From the NCBI GenBank assembly GCA_030844895.1, contig CM061228.1:135885068-135949067 (forward strand): a stretch of 64,000 nt of DNA, given 5' to 3'. The translations under genes were made by a program, and so were the position numbers. The DNA is from Ambrosia x helenae. Taxonomy: Eukaryota; Streptophyta; Magnoliopsida; Asterales; Asteraceae. This document shows, in pieces, positions 34,942 through 45,470 of the stretch. The notes beneath the pieces are model-generated. The model was not told the origin of the DNA. It did no database searches and was given only the letters and a program-made list of their open reading frames with translations. Position 1 is the first letter of the stretch. Each line of letters begins with the position of its first letter.

Positions 34942-35872
34942 AAACAACATTCTCACTATAAATTGAATTGTTGATGAACCAACTCGCCAACTGATCCCAT
35001 TCACTTTGCTTCCTTCCGTATATAGACACCCTATACTCTGCCACCTGGTATTTACTCGCATCAAGATCGGATAGAACTTGCTTCGTAGAAAATGTGTTTC
35101 TTTCTAATTGGTTTACGGTTTTAGTCACACAGTTAGCAAGCAGGGATGTGAGTTATCCATTAGTAATAAAAAGTGTTAATAGCCATTTTCGTCCCTGAGG
35201 TTTGGGCCAGTTTGCCACTCCAGTACAAAAGTTTTTTTTTTGCAATTCCTTCCCTGAGGTTTGGATTTTTTTGCCAAATTCGTCCTTTTCACTAACCCAG
35301 TTAAAAAAGGTCGTTAGTGTCAGGGTTATTTTTGTCTTTTTTACCTCAGGGACGAATTTGGCAAAGGATGTAAGATACCAGTTTACATATATTAATTTGG
35401 AATGTTTGAAGTTGTCTCATACATATTGATTAACTTTATTACATCACCCATATTTTTAAAACGTAAGACAAGATCCAATAGGTTAAATTGATGGATAAAT
35501 GATGCTATATTTAATTGAGAGTTTGCTTTTATGCAGCCTATGTTGGACGTGCCAATATATGGAAGAATTGCAACCCTGGAACTTTTCCGTCCTCATGTGA
35601 GTAAATTAAATGTTTAATGTATAGATTTTATAAAAGCTTATGATATAGTTCAAACATCATTCATGTTGTGTTGCTCATGTATGCTTTTGCTTTGTTTAAG
35701 GGTGAAACACAAGACCTTCTATTCATTGCAACAGAAAGATACAAATTTTGTGTTCTTCAATGGGATGTCGCTGCAAATGAGGTTATTACAAGGTTTGGTC
35801 CTACAATAAAGCTAAACTATATTTTTCTATGACATTTTAATATTTCATTTTTGTTTATGATCTGTGTAGATC

Positions 35873-38522
35873 TGTAACACCCCAACCGATGGCGGAATCA
35901 TCGAGGTGCCACGTAGTGACGATTGTTCAAAAGCTCATGGTACTAAAATGTAAATATTATTGAATAATCAAAATTGTCTTACATGGAAATGGAAATTACA
36001 TTGTCTAAATTAAATGTAAATATTGAAATAACTGAATTAAAATAAAGCACTAAATGTCTCTTGTTAAAGCACTAGATCAAACTGCACCTGAAACATGTAC
36101 AAATAGATTTTGGTCAACATATGAAATGTTGGTGAGCATTCCTAGATTTGATATATATAGTAGGTTAAAAAGTCATACAATTCAAGTGCAAGCTACAGTG
36201 CAAATATGTAAACCATGTATCAAACAAATGAGCGAAATCAACCCTGTGACTGTATAATGTACTGTATGAACTGTAGTGTACTCAACCAATAAATGGATGA
36301 TAACTTAACACTGGCCACGGATTCTCCGATGAAAAAGGGGGAGAATCAATCTAGGCGGTTGTCAATCCAAATAGCGCTATCCAATGTTAAGGTCGGCTTG
36401 TACCATGTTAATGATTTCACTAAGTACAAATGTAATCCACATGTATTGTCTAAGCATAAAGCACGTGGTAAGCAATGCACATAGTACTAGAATTGTATTG
36501 TGAAAATGTAAACTTGTATTTGAAATTTGTAATAGTGTACATGAATCACCCCAAAAATGTATAAAAGTAAAAAGGGGATATGAAATACTCACAGTTTACG
36601 TAATAACTTGAAATTGAACTTGGACAATGAAATATGTGTTGGAAATTATCCCAAAGGATCAACCTAAAGAATTTGATAACGTGTAAGGGAAATAACTCTA
36701 AGATACATGTATTTCTAGGGCTTCGAATTGGGGATAAACGTTTTATTTGTTTAATAAACTAATTGTTTATTAATTATAAGAAATTTAGTAAATAAATAAA
36801 TAAATAAAAGTCTTTTTGTGAGATTTTAAGTTGAATATAGTCACAACATAAGATTTTAAGTATGAAAATAATTTTTATAAAATTATTTTCTTGAAAATAG
36901 AATATTTAATCTAATTATTTCAAATTGTCGAAATATGACTTTAATATCTAAAAATATCAAAATCAAAGAATTTCTGAACTAAAAATTGTATTTCTGTTCT
37001 AAATAGTTAGAAATAATTTATATAAAATTTTGGTACAAAAATATTGTAAAATGAATTTATTATGAATTATTTATGGTTAAAATTAACAAAAATTAATTAA
37101 AAATATAAAATAAATGATTTTTCAGAAATAAAAATCATTTCTGAAAAGTTTAAGTTATAACAACTCAGGATAGTTTTTGTGGAAATTAATAAGATCGTTT
37201 TGATATTTTTATAGATTTTTATAAATAAAATAGAATAAACTTGATTTATTTATTATATAAATTAAATAAATAAATTTCTGAAAACTAAAAATTGTAGTTT
37301 GAACATTTACATCAGATTAATATAAGATAATTTTTGTAGAATTTATAAAAAGGTTTTGGTATTTTAAAATGAATTTTAAATATATAAATGGATGTATATA
37401 AAAGTTAAGCTTTTACAAAAAAAGATGGTGCTTGTGGGATTTGAACCTGCATCAGTAGTGTATCAAACCAACAACACAACCACTTGGTCTAGACCAGTGG
37501 TTGTGATTGTTCTCTGTTCTAAAAATATTTATATGTTATGCAAATTAGTGTTTTTCCCCAAATTATGATTACGAGCCCTAGCATTCTCAATTGAACAAAT
37601 TACACAATGTTAATCTAATTAATCATAGGGGAAACACTGGGTAGATGCCGATGATCAAAACCCATCAAAAACATTTCACTTACAAAGTTGTTTCGAGCTT
37701 GATTGATCGGTCAACCAAAAAGTCAAACTGCGATCGATTGGCAAGCTTAGATGATGTTTCAGAGAGATTGGTGGTTGAGAGAGGTGTATGAACGAGTTGT
37801 GAAGGCTTGAGGTTGATCAATTTATAGGGTGGGTTGCAGAATCAAGAAATGGTAAGGTTGACTATATGTTTAAAGTTTATACGCGAATTTGTATAATTAT
37901 GTATAAATTGCTAATCAATACGCGTGAATCCCAGTTAATAAAGGCCGGAAATCACGTTACCTTGGTCAAACCTTGGTTATGGAGTCAAATGAATGGTCAA
38001 AAAAAAAAAAGAAAAGAAAGAAAAAAAGAAATTCCTTCTCTGCTGCTGCTGATTCGCGACAAAGGGAAAGAAAGGAGAAGACCAAAGCTGTATATTAATA
38101 TAAGGTGAATCAGGTTTATAACAACTTATGTGTGTGGAGCAGGTGGGTAACACGCGTGGGTTGTGTAGAGGGTGGCCCGGGTTCGAATCCCAGGTGAAGC
38201 GTCCCTTTCCTCTTTTTTTTTTTTTACAAACACAAGGGGAGGGGCTGTTGGGCCATCTGTTGGGCCTGCTTTCGTGGGCCAGGCACAGTGGGCCGGCTCT
38301 TGTTGGGCTTCAGGAAAACATATGAGAAGATTGGGTTTGGTTTAGTTTGGTTAATGGGTTATAGATGGTGAGAAGAGAATGAAAAGAAAAAAAAAATATA
38401 TCTATATAATCTGAATTTTTTTTTTATTATTATTAATAATATTATTATTTTAATTATTATTATTATTAAAAAGATATATATGTATATATATATATATATA
38501 ATGAAAAGTGACGGATGTCACA
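35873..38522 (-). repeat. Downstream LTR of the gag-only element
   Basis: 2,650 bp, very AT-rich in its middle (36740-37400). Holds a tRNA-like GGTTCAAATCC B box on the minus strand (about 37439-37449), an exact B box GGTTCGAATCC on the plus strand (38180-38190), and a (TA)n tract near 38475-38500. Related to the partial LTR at 61950-64000. Confidence 0.95.
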
Positions 38523-38540
38523 GCATCCCCTACTTTTAGA

Positions 38541-38557
38541 AACTTCGTCCCGAAGTT
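38541..38557 (-). other. Hairpin beside the polypurine tract of the gag-only element
   Basis: AACTTCG-TCC-CGAAGTT is a perfect 7-bp stem, 18 nt from the LTR, as in the Tekay-type element (23697-23715). Stem bases differ in both arms together. The purine tract GTAGGGGATGC lies between hairpin and LTR. Confidence 0.7.
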
Positions 38558-39715
38558 ATTTAAAAACAAAGGGTTATGGATGCTTGGGTAAAAGTTAAGA
38601 TAACTGTGGTTTGGAAAATTTGGGTTAAGGTACGACGTAAATTTATAGGTAACAAAGTAAAACTGTTTCAAATGATTTGGATGGTAGGTTTGATAGGTGT
38701 GGGTTAAGGATTTGGATTAGGTTCGTCTCGAATAATAAGAAAAATAAGAATATAGTAAGACACTTAAATTGCAAGTTCAGGAATCCTAAAATAAATGTAC
38801 GAGTTGATTAACTATAAATGAACTACCAAGTAAACGGAGTTTGTTCCTGGTCCGACTTCCAGTCTCACTTTCAATGCATCATTAGTGTTTGTATACAGGG
38901 TGTACCGCAGCTAACCCACCACACCTTTGATACCTCGAAAACGTACTGGATGCCTACCAAAAACTCTAATAGAATTTCACACTACTCTAATGTACCTGTA
39001 AATTCATGATTACGTTCCGGACCGGAATCATCAATTTACCTTACATTAAAGTTTTGCGTCCTTCTATGACCCCACCTATTGTTGAGCAGGTTTGATAGCC
39101 TCCACCAGCCGTGGAGTAGGTTGTAGGGCCTCTCCCGACCGTTTGAAAAGGCATAGTGACCTCTACCAATCGTTGAGTATGTTCGATAGCCCCCCACCAG
39201 TCGTGGAGCAGGTTGTAGGGCCTCTCCCGACTGTTGAAAAAGGCATGATGACCTCTATTAAGTGCAGCAATTATTATTCACATAGATTGCAAATTGATAG
39301 CATGTTTATGCAAGCAAGTTTGTAAGTACTACAACCATTAAGTGTAAGTGTTATCATGAATAATTAAATGTTTACGAGTATCATGAATAATTAGATGTTC
39401 AATGCGTAGTCAAATTAAGGGAAAAATCTAGTTTCATGTAATAACCAACGATGTTTTCTTAGAAAAGCATCTGTAAGATCAAGTATCAAGTCCAAACGTT
39501 TCAAATAAATGTAAGGTAGAGTCTTGTATGATTAAAATAACGTAATCAATATAATAAATTCCAATCTGTGTTAATACACAATAACATGCAAGGAAATTTC
39601 TAGATGTTGTATGCTAATGAGTGCGACAAAATTGGGTACAAAATGATAATAGAATCAAGAAAATGAAAACACGGGTATTGGATTTCTCGAATCTTGGGAA
39701 GGTTTCATCTATGGC
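38558..39715 (-). other. Non-coding 3' region of the gag-only element
   Basis: Where an autonomous element carries pol, this 1.16-kb stretch has no RT, RNase H or integrase motif in any frame. It includes the 91-bp tandem duplication at 39081-39261. Confidence 0.7.
39081..39261. repeat. 91-bp tandem duplication
   Basis: Two units, 39081-39171 and 39172-39261, each running GTTGAG...CCACCAG..GTGGAG..GGTTGTAGGGCCTCTCCCGAC...GACCTCTA. About 10 differences between them, so the duplication is older than the insertion itself. Confidence 0.8.
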
Positions 39716-40930
39716 TTAACCAGTGGGATTAACGTCATCCTGATCGTCTGCTTCGTTGATATTGATATTGAAAGCTCGTCCATGTGCCACCAGGTTTACA
39801 TTGTTCAATTTGGGACATTGAGGTAGCATGTGGTTAGGGTCTCTACAATGATAACATGCCCGACCATTAGTAATCTGTAGTGGTCCCTGGGCAGCTGTTT
39901 GATGATTACTCTGTGTTCCAACCATTACTCGACAAGTGGTAACAAGGTGTCCAAACCTCCCACATCTAGTGCATTGACGGCATGGAAGATTTGCAGGGTG
40001 ATGATATTTGCAAGTGTTGCATTGAGGATGGGTTCCCGTGTAGGCTTTCTTGATAGGAGGCTGAGCCACCGGATCAACAACAGCATGGTTCTGATTATCG
40101 CCCATTCGTTTCTTAGAGTTCGAAGCAGTAGTGGCGGCCTTTGCTAAAACAGTCTTAGGTGGTTCAACATTGGTGGTTTTCTCAATAGGTGACTTGGTGC
40201 CCTTCCTAACCAAGTTTCCTTTCCTTACGTGTTTGTCTGTTAATGTGGCTGCAAGTTGGATGGCTTCTTCTACCGTAGTGGCTTTGCCTCCAGTGACAAC
40301 GTCTTGAATCAGGTCAGGTAATCCCTCAATATATTTTTCGATTGCTCGAGAGACTGGGGTGACCATGTGTGGAACCAGTATGCTAAGTTCGTGATATCGA
40401 GTATTATACGCAAGATTCTCACCACTGTCTTGTTTCAGTCCATGGAACTCTTCCTCCAGTTTCCTGATTTCGTTCCTAGGGCAGAATTTGGCGTTCATGA
40501 GTTCCTTAACATCTGCCCAAGATAATGATAAAGCAATATCAGCTCCTCGATTGCGCTTTTCACCATTCCACCAGGTTAGCGCCCCCTTTTGAAGGACACT
40601 AGTCGCATAGCGAACGCGGAGTTCATCAGGACATTCACTGTTCACAAAAGTACTCTCCATGCTTTCAAACCATTGAAGGAGGCCAGTAGCACCCTCCTCA
40701 CCAGTGAATTTTGTGGGGTTGCAGGAGTTAAAGTGTTTGAAAGTGCACCGAAATTGAGTCGTACTCCCTGTGTTGGCACTGTTACTATTCTGGGTTATCT
40801 CACTGACAAGGTTTGGAATCACTGCAGCAATTTGCTCGGCGACTAAAGATGCGAGGCGACGATCAGAACGTCGTCCAGAAGCACGAACAGGGCGTTGGCT
40901 GGCATCACGGAGCATGCGGCGAGCAGACAT
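39716..40930 (-). CDS. Gag protein of the gag-only retrotransposon
   Basis: 404 residues, intact. Residues ~60-240 are a retrotransposon Gag domain (TFKHFNSCNPTKFTGEEGA, ALTWWNGEKRN, NAKFCPRNEIRKLEEEFHGL). A C/H cluster at 304-317 (CNTCKYHH) and two CCHC zinc knuckles follow at Cys320-X2-Cys323-X4-His328-X4-Cys333 and Cys359-X2-Cys362-X4-His367-X4-Cys372. It would form particles and bind RNA. The C-terminus GRAF...NPTG then stop aligns with ARAF...TVTG of the autonomous polyprotein, just where the protease begins. So the reading frame ends at the gag/protease boundary. Unlike the Tekay-type gag it has no apparent intron; its N-terminus is Arg-rich (MSARRMLRDASQRPVRASGR). Confidence 0.93.
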   Translation of the reverse strand: MSARRMLRDASQRPVRASGRRSDRRLASLVAEQIAAVIPNLVSEITQNSNSANTGSTTQFRCTFKHFNSCNPTKFTGEEGATGLLQWFESMESTFVNSECPDELRVRYATSVLQKGALTWWNGEKRNRGADIALSLSWADVKELMNAKFCPRNEIRKLEEEFHGLKQDSGENLAYNTRYHELSILVPHMVTPVSRAIEKYIEGLPDLIQDVVTGGKATTVEEAIQLAATLTDKHVRKGNLVRKGTKSPIEKTTNVEPPKTVLAKAATTASNSKKRMGDNQNHAVVDPVAQPPIKKAYTGTHPQCNTCKYHHPANLPCRQCTRCGRFGHLVTTCRVMVGTQSNHQTAAQGPLQITNGRACYHCRDPNHMLPQCPKLNNVNLVAHGRAFNININEADDQDDVNPTG

Positions 40931-41630
40931 CTATGAGGTAGTCAATGAATAATCATGAGATTAGAAAATGTGAGTGTATAACTGTACAAATGATTATGAA
41001 AGTATGAACTTGTAATCAATATATGAAAATCAGGATATACAGGATATTGTATATGAATCGAGAGGGTATTATTGTAAATCTTGCATAAATGCTTGGAGTG
41101 CCCTTGTCTAGCTGTAAAGCCCAACAAGAACGTTAACTTTTCAAAGGAGTTTGAACTCAAATGGTGATCAGAGAAGACATGCTTTAGCCTATAAGTGGAT
41201 ACTCACTCCAGGAATCCCCAGGTAAGCATAACAGGTCCGTAAATGGATTTATGCGCTATGCTTGCCTATGCCAGAAAACCCAGTGTACAGGCGTCCACCC
41301 TTCCAGATTGCACGTGTCCTTATCACACTCATTAAAGTTCAACAACTTCGAAGGAGTAACAATAAGAGTAGATATTATATCTAAGAGTGTATTCATAAAA
41401 GGTACTGTTCCCGTTCCATGATGATGTAAACTTTCCACTCTCTGTAAAAACTCCTCTATGCACCATGATGAAAGATAAGAAGGATAGAGAGAGAGAAAGG
41501 AGGGAAAGATAGAAGGAGGAAAGTAGGGAGAAATGAGGGGTAGGGTAATTCAGGAAATATAATGCATGAAAGTTGAAATTCGGTTATAGTCTAGGCCTTT
41601 TTATCTAATAACCTAGTTCCCTATAACCAT

Positions 41631-41643
41631 GGCTCTGATACCA
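41631..41643 (-). promoter_or_regulatory. Primer-binding site of the gag-only element, tRNA-iMet type
   Basis: TGGTATCAGAGCC on the coding strand, three bases from the upstream LTR (41647). Same sequence and spacing as in the autonomous element at 29021-29033. Confidence 0.92.
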
Positions 41644-41646
41644 ATC

Positions 41647-44302
41647 TGTAACACCCCAACCGATGGCGGAATCATCGAGGTGCCACGTAGTGACGATTGT
41701 TCAAAAGCTCATGGTACTAAAATGTAAATATTATTGAATAATCAAAATTGTCTTACATGGAAATGGAAATTACATTGTCTAAATTAAATGTAAATATTGA
41801 AATAACTGAATTAAAATAAAGCACTAAATGTCTCTTGTTAAAGCACTAGATCAAACTGCACCTGAAACATGTACAAATAGATTTTGGTCAACATATGAAA
41901 TGTTGGTGAGCATTCCTAGATTTGATATATATAGTAGGTTAAAAAGTCATACAATTCAAGTGCAAGCTACAGTGCAAATATGTAAACCATGTATCAAACA
42001 AATGAGCGAAATCAACCCTGTGACTGTATAATGTACTGTATGAACTGTAGTGTACTCAACCAATAAATGGATGATAACTTAACACTGGCCACGGATTCTC
42101 CGATGAAAAAGGGGGAGAATCAATCTAGGCGGGTTGTCAATCCAAATAGCGCTATCCAATGTTAAGGTCGGCTTGTACCATGTTAATGATTTCACTAAGT
42201 ACAAATGTAATCCACATGTATTGTCTAAGCATAAAGCACGTGGTAAGCAATGCACATAGTACTAGAATTGTATTGTGAAAATGTAAACTTGTATTTGAAA
42301 TTTGTAATAGTGTACATGAATCACCCCAAAAATGTATAAAAGTAAAAAGGGGATAGGAAATACTCACAGTTTACGTAATAACTTGAAATTGAACTTGGAC
42401 AATGAAATATGTGTTGGAAATTATCCCAAAGGATCAACCTAAAGAATTTGATAACGTGTAAGGGAAATAACTCTAAGATACATGTATTTCTAGGGCTTCG
42501 AATTGGGGATAAACGTTTTATTTGTTTAATAAACTAATTGTTTATTAATTATAAGAAATTTAGTAAATAAATAAATAAATAAAAGTCTTTTTGTGAGATT
42601 TTAAGTTGAATATAGTCACAACATAAGATTTTAAGTATGAAAATAATTTTTTATAAAATTATTTTCTTGAAAATAGAATATTTAATCTAATTATTTCAAA
42701 TTGTCGAAATATGACTTTAATATCTAAAAATATCAAAATCAAAGAATTTCTGAACTAAAAATTGTATTTCTGTTCTAAATAGTTAGAAATAATTTATATA
42801 AAATTTTGGTACAAAAATATTGTAAAATGAATTTATTATGAATTATTTATGGTTAAAATTAACAAAAATTAATTAAAAATATAAAATAAATGATTTTTCA
42901 GAAATAAAAATCATTTCTGAAAAGTTTAAAGTTATAACAACTCAGGATAGTTTTTGTGGAAATTAATAAGATCGTTTGATATTTTTATAGATTTTTATAA
43001 ATAAAATAGAATAAACTTGATTTATTTATTATATAAATTAAATAAATAAATTTCTGAAAACTAAAAATTGTAGTTTGAACATTTACATCAGATTAATATA
43101 AGATAATTTTTGTAGAATTTATAAAAAGGTTTTGGTATTTTAAAATGAATTTTAAATATATAAATGGATGTATATAAAAGTTAAGCTTTTACAAAAAAAG
43201 ATGGTGCTTGTGGGATTTGAACCTGCATCAGTAGTGTATCAAACCAACAACACAACCACTTGGTCTAGACCAGTGGTTGTGATTGTTCTCTGTTCTAAAA
43301 ATATTTATATGTTATGCAAATTAGTGTTTTTCCCCAAATTATGATTACGAGCCCTAGCATTCTCAATTGAACAAATTACACAATGTTAATCTAATTAATC
43401 ATAGGGGAAACACTGGGTAGATGCGATGATCAAAACCCATCAAAAACATTTCACTTACAAAGTTGTTTCGAGCTTGATTGATCGGTCAACCAAAAGTCAA
43501 ACTGCGATCGATTGGCAAGCTTAGATGATGTTTCAGAGAGATTGGTGGTTGAGAGAGGTGTATGAACGAGTTGTGAAGGCTTGAGGTTGATCAATTTATA
43601 GGGTGGGTTGCAGAATCAAGAAATGGTAAGGTTGACTATATGTTTAAAGTTTATACGCGAATTTGTATAATTATGTATAAATTGCTAATCAATACGCGTG
43701 AATCCCAGTTAATAAAGGCCGGAAATCACGTTACCTTGGTCAAACCTTGGTTATGGAGTCAAATGAATGGTCAAAAAAAAAAAAAAGAAAAGAAAGAAAA
43801 AAAGAAATTCCTTCTCTGCTGCTGCTGATTCGCGACAAAGGGAAAGAAAGGAGAAGACCAAAGCTGTATATTAATATAAGGTGAATCAGGTTTATAACAA
43901 CTTATGTGTGTGGAGCAGGTGGGTAACACGCGTGGTTGTGTAGAGGGTGGCCCGGGTTCGAATCCCAGGTGAAGCGTCCCTTTCCTCTTTTTTTTTTTTT
44001 TTTACAAACACAAGGGGAGGGGGCTGTTGGGCCATCTGTTGGGCCTGCTTTCGTGGGCCAGGCACAGTGGGCCGGCTCTTGTTGGGCTTCAGGAAAACAT
44101 ATGAGAAGATTGGGTTTGGTTTAGTTTGGTTAATGGGTTATAGATGGTGAGAAGAGAATGAAAAGAAAAAAAAATATATCTATATAATCTGAATTTTTTT
44201 TTTTTATTATTATTAATAATATTATTATTTTAATTATTATTATTATTAAAAAGATATATATGTATATATATATATATATAATGAAAAGTGACGGATGTCA
44301 CA
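41647..44302 (-). repeat. Upstream LTR of the gag-only element
   Basis: About 2,656 bp. Compared with 35873-38522 nearly every difference is a homopolymer length change (for example GGCGGTT/GGCGGGTT, GTGGGTTG/GTGGTTG, A and T runs); one substitution (GATATG/GATAGG near 42356) was noticed. Confidence 0.95.
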
Positions 44303-45054
44303 AGATCTAATGGTGATGTCTCAGATCGCATCGGAAGACCCACAGACAATGGCCAGGTTCGTATCAAGTTTCTCAAATAAAGATGCATTTATAATAGCTA
44401 AATTGAGCCATATTCCAATTATTTAGTGTCTAATATTCTTTCCCACATATTTGATCTTTGCAGATAGGCATAATTGACCCCGACTGCAGACTCATTGGAC
44501 TCCATTTGTATGACGGGTTGTTTAAGGTACTTATTTCCTAGGCAAATTAGCTTTTCAAGTTTCATTTCACCTCCTCAGTTTGCTTATGCCGTTGGTATAC
44601 CCACATTGCTTTATGTCTTCAGGATATTCCATTTGATAACAAAGGACAACTCAAAGAAGCATTTAACATCAGGCATGTGTTACTTTTTGCATTCCGCAAA
44701 TGCTTCCGCAGACTTGGGAAGTGAGAGAGAGAGAGAGGGGGGAATTTGGCAAAAAAAAAAACCCTTGAATTTTAAATGCCAAATTCATCCCTGAGGTAAA
44801 AAGACAAAAATACCCCTGACACTAACGACCTTTTTTAACTGGGTTAGTGAAAAGGACGAATTTGGCAAAAAAATCCATACCTCAGGGAACGAATTGCAAA
44901 AAAAAAAAAACTTTTGTACTGGAGTGGCAAACTGGCCCAAACCTCAGGGACGAAAATGGCTATTAACTCGTAATAAAAATATAAAAACTTATTGAAAATA
45001 ATATAATTTATAAGATTCGTAAAAGAAAAATACCTTAAATTATCTAGAATAAAT

Positions 45055-45470
45055 CGCAGAGAAACGCTTTTCATATAATCATTATTATTCTAAAACAATT
45101 ACTTAAAAAAAGTTAGGAGTGACAATTTGATAAAAAATAATATCATGAGAGGACAATTTGAAAACATTTAAAAACAAAAAAGGGCTAAAAATAAAAAATG
45201 GATATAATAGGCACATGATGCCTCTAATCCGTTTGGCGGCATCAAGGTAACCTCACATTGAATTGGCGGCATCAAGTGTGATGCCTCTAATCCGTTTGGC
45301 GGCATCAAAGACTACACCAATTCAATTGGCGGCATCACTGTGGGGTTGCAGAATGATAGCTTGATACCGCCTATCCAATTAGTGTCATCCCCATTTTTAG
45401 TTTTTTTCTCTAATGCCCACCAAATGTAATTTGAAAATTAAAATGTCTACTACTAATGCAAATGATTCAC
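45055..45470. repeat. Right arm of the ~415-bp inverted repeat
   Basis: Reverse complement of 34249-34665 with few mismatches. Contains TTTGGCGGCATCAA words. Separated from the Pack-MULE TSD by about 75 bp of AT-rich DNA (44980-45054). Confidence 0.75.

Larger units (their letters stand above)
35873..44302 (-). mobile_element. Gag-only LTR retrotransposon (TR-GAG-like), non-autonomous, TSD AGATC
   Basis: LTRs 35873-38522 and 41647-44302 (about 2.65 kb, TGTAACACCC...GATGTCACA), TSD AGATC at 35868-35872 and 44303-44307, PBS 41631-41643, PPT next to 38522. The 3.1-kb interior encodes only Gag (39716-40930); no protease, RT or integrase is present anywhere. This matches terminal-repeat retrotransposons with a GAG domain described in plants. 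The LTRs differ by about one substitution and roughly ten one- or few-base homopolymer indels, so insertion was very recent and polymerase must have come from another element. Confidence 0.93.
35537..44672 (+). pseudogene. DDB1: Captured fragment of DDB1 (five exons), interrupted by an LTR retrotransposon
   Basis: DDB1 is the adaptor of CUL4 ubiquitin ligases; this piece belongs to the N-terminal beta-propeller. Exons: 35537-35596 (PMLDVPIYGRIATLELFRPH), 35701-35792 (GETQDLLFIATERYKFCVLQ...), an exon split by the retrotransposon (35870-35872 and 44308-44356, NGDVSDRIGRPTDNGQ), 44464-44526 (IGIIDPDCRLIGLHLYDGLF) and 44623-44672 (IPFDNKGQLKEAFNI). Together they give about 105 codons matching roughly residues 50-160 of plant DDB1, with no internal stop seen. 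Introns are retained with ordinary GT/AG sites, so capture was from genomic DNA. The last donor is GC (AG|GCATGT). The insertion sits on the acceptor of the third exon. I regard it as non-functional cargo of the Pack-MULE. Confidence 0.92.
35173..44969 (+). mobile_element. Pack-MULE carrying DDB1 exons, later split by an LTR element
   Basis: Terminal inverted repeats of about 200 bp: 35173-35370 begins GTGTTAATAGCCATTTTCG, and the right end, reverse-complemented, begins GAGTTAATAGCCATTTTCG. The 10-bp TSD GTAATAAAAA is perfect at 35163-35172 and 44970-44979. Long TIRs and a 9-10-bp TSD are typical of Mutator-like elements. Without the 8.4-kb retrotransposon and its TSD the element is about 1.36 kb. 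Its cargo is five DDB1 exons with introns and no transposase, which is the definition of a Pack-MULE. Confidence 0.88.

Noticed and set aside
37429..37510. tRNA gene on the minus strand in the LTR
   Set aside because: Only the B box and a CCA-like end are present; the T stem and D arm do not fold properly.
38128..38325. Frames in the LTR of the gag-only element (also 43936-44150)
   Set aside because: They differ between the two LTRs because of homopolymer indels and match no protein family.
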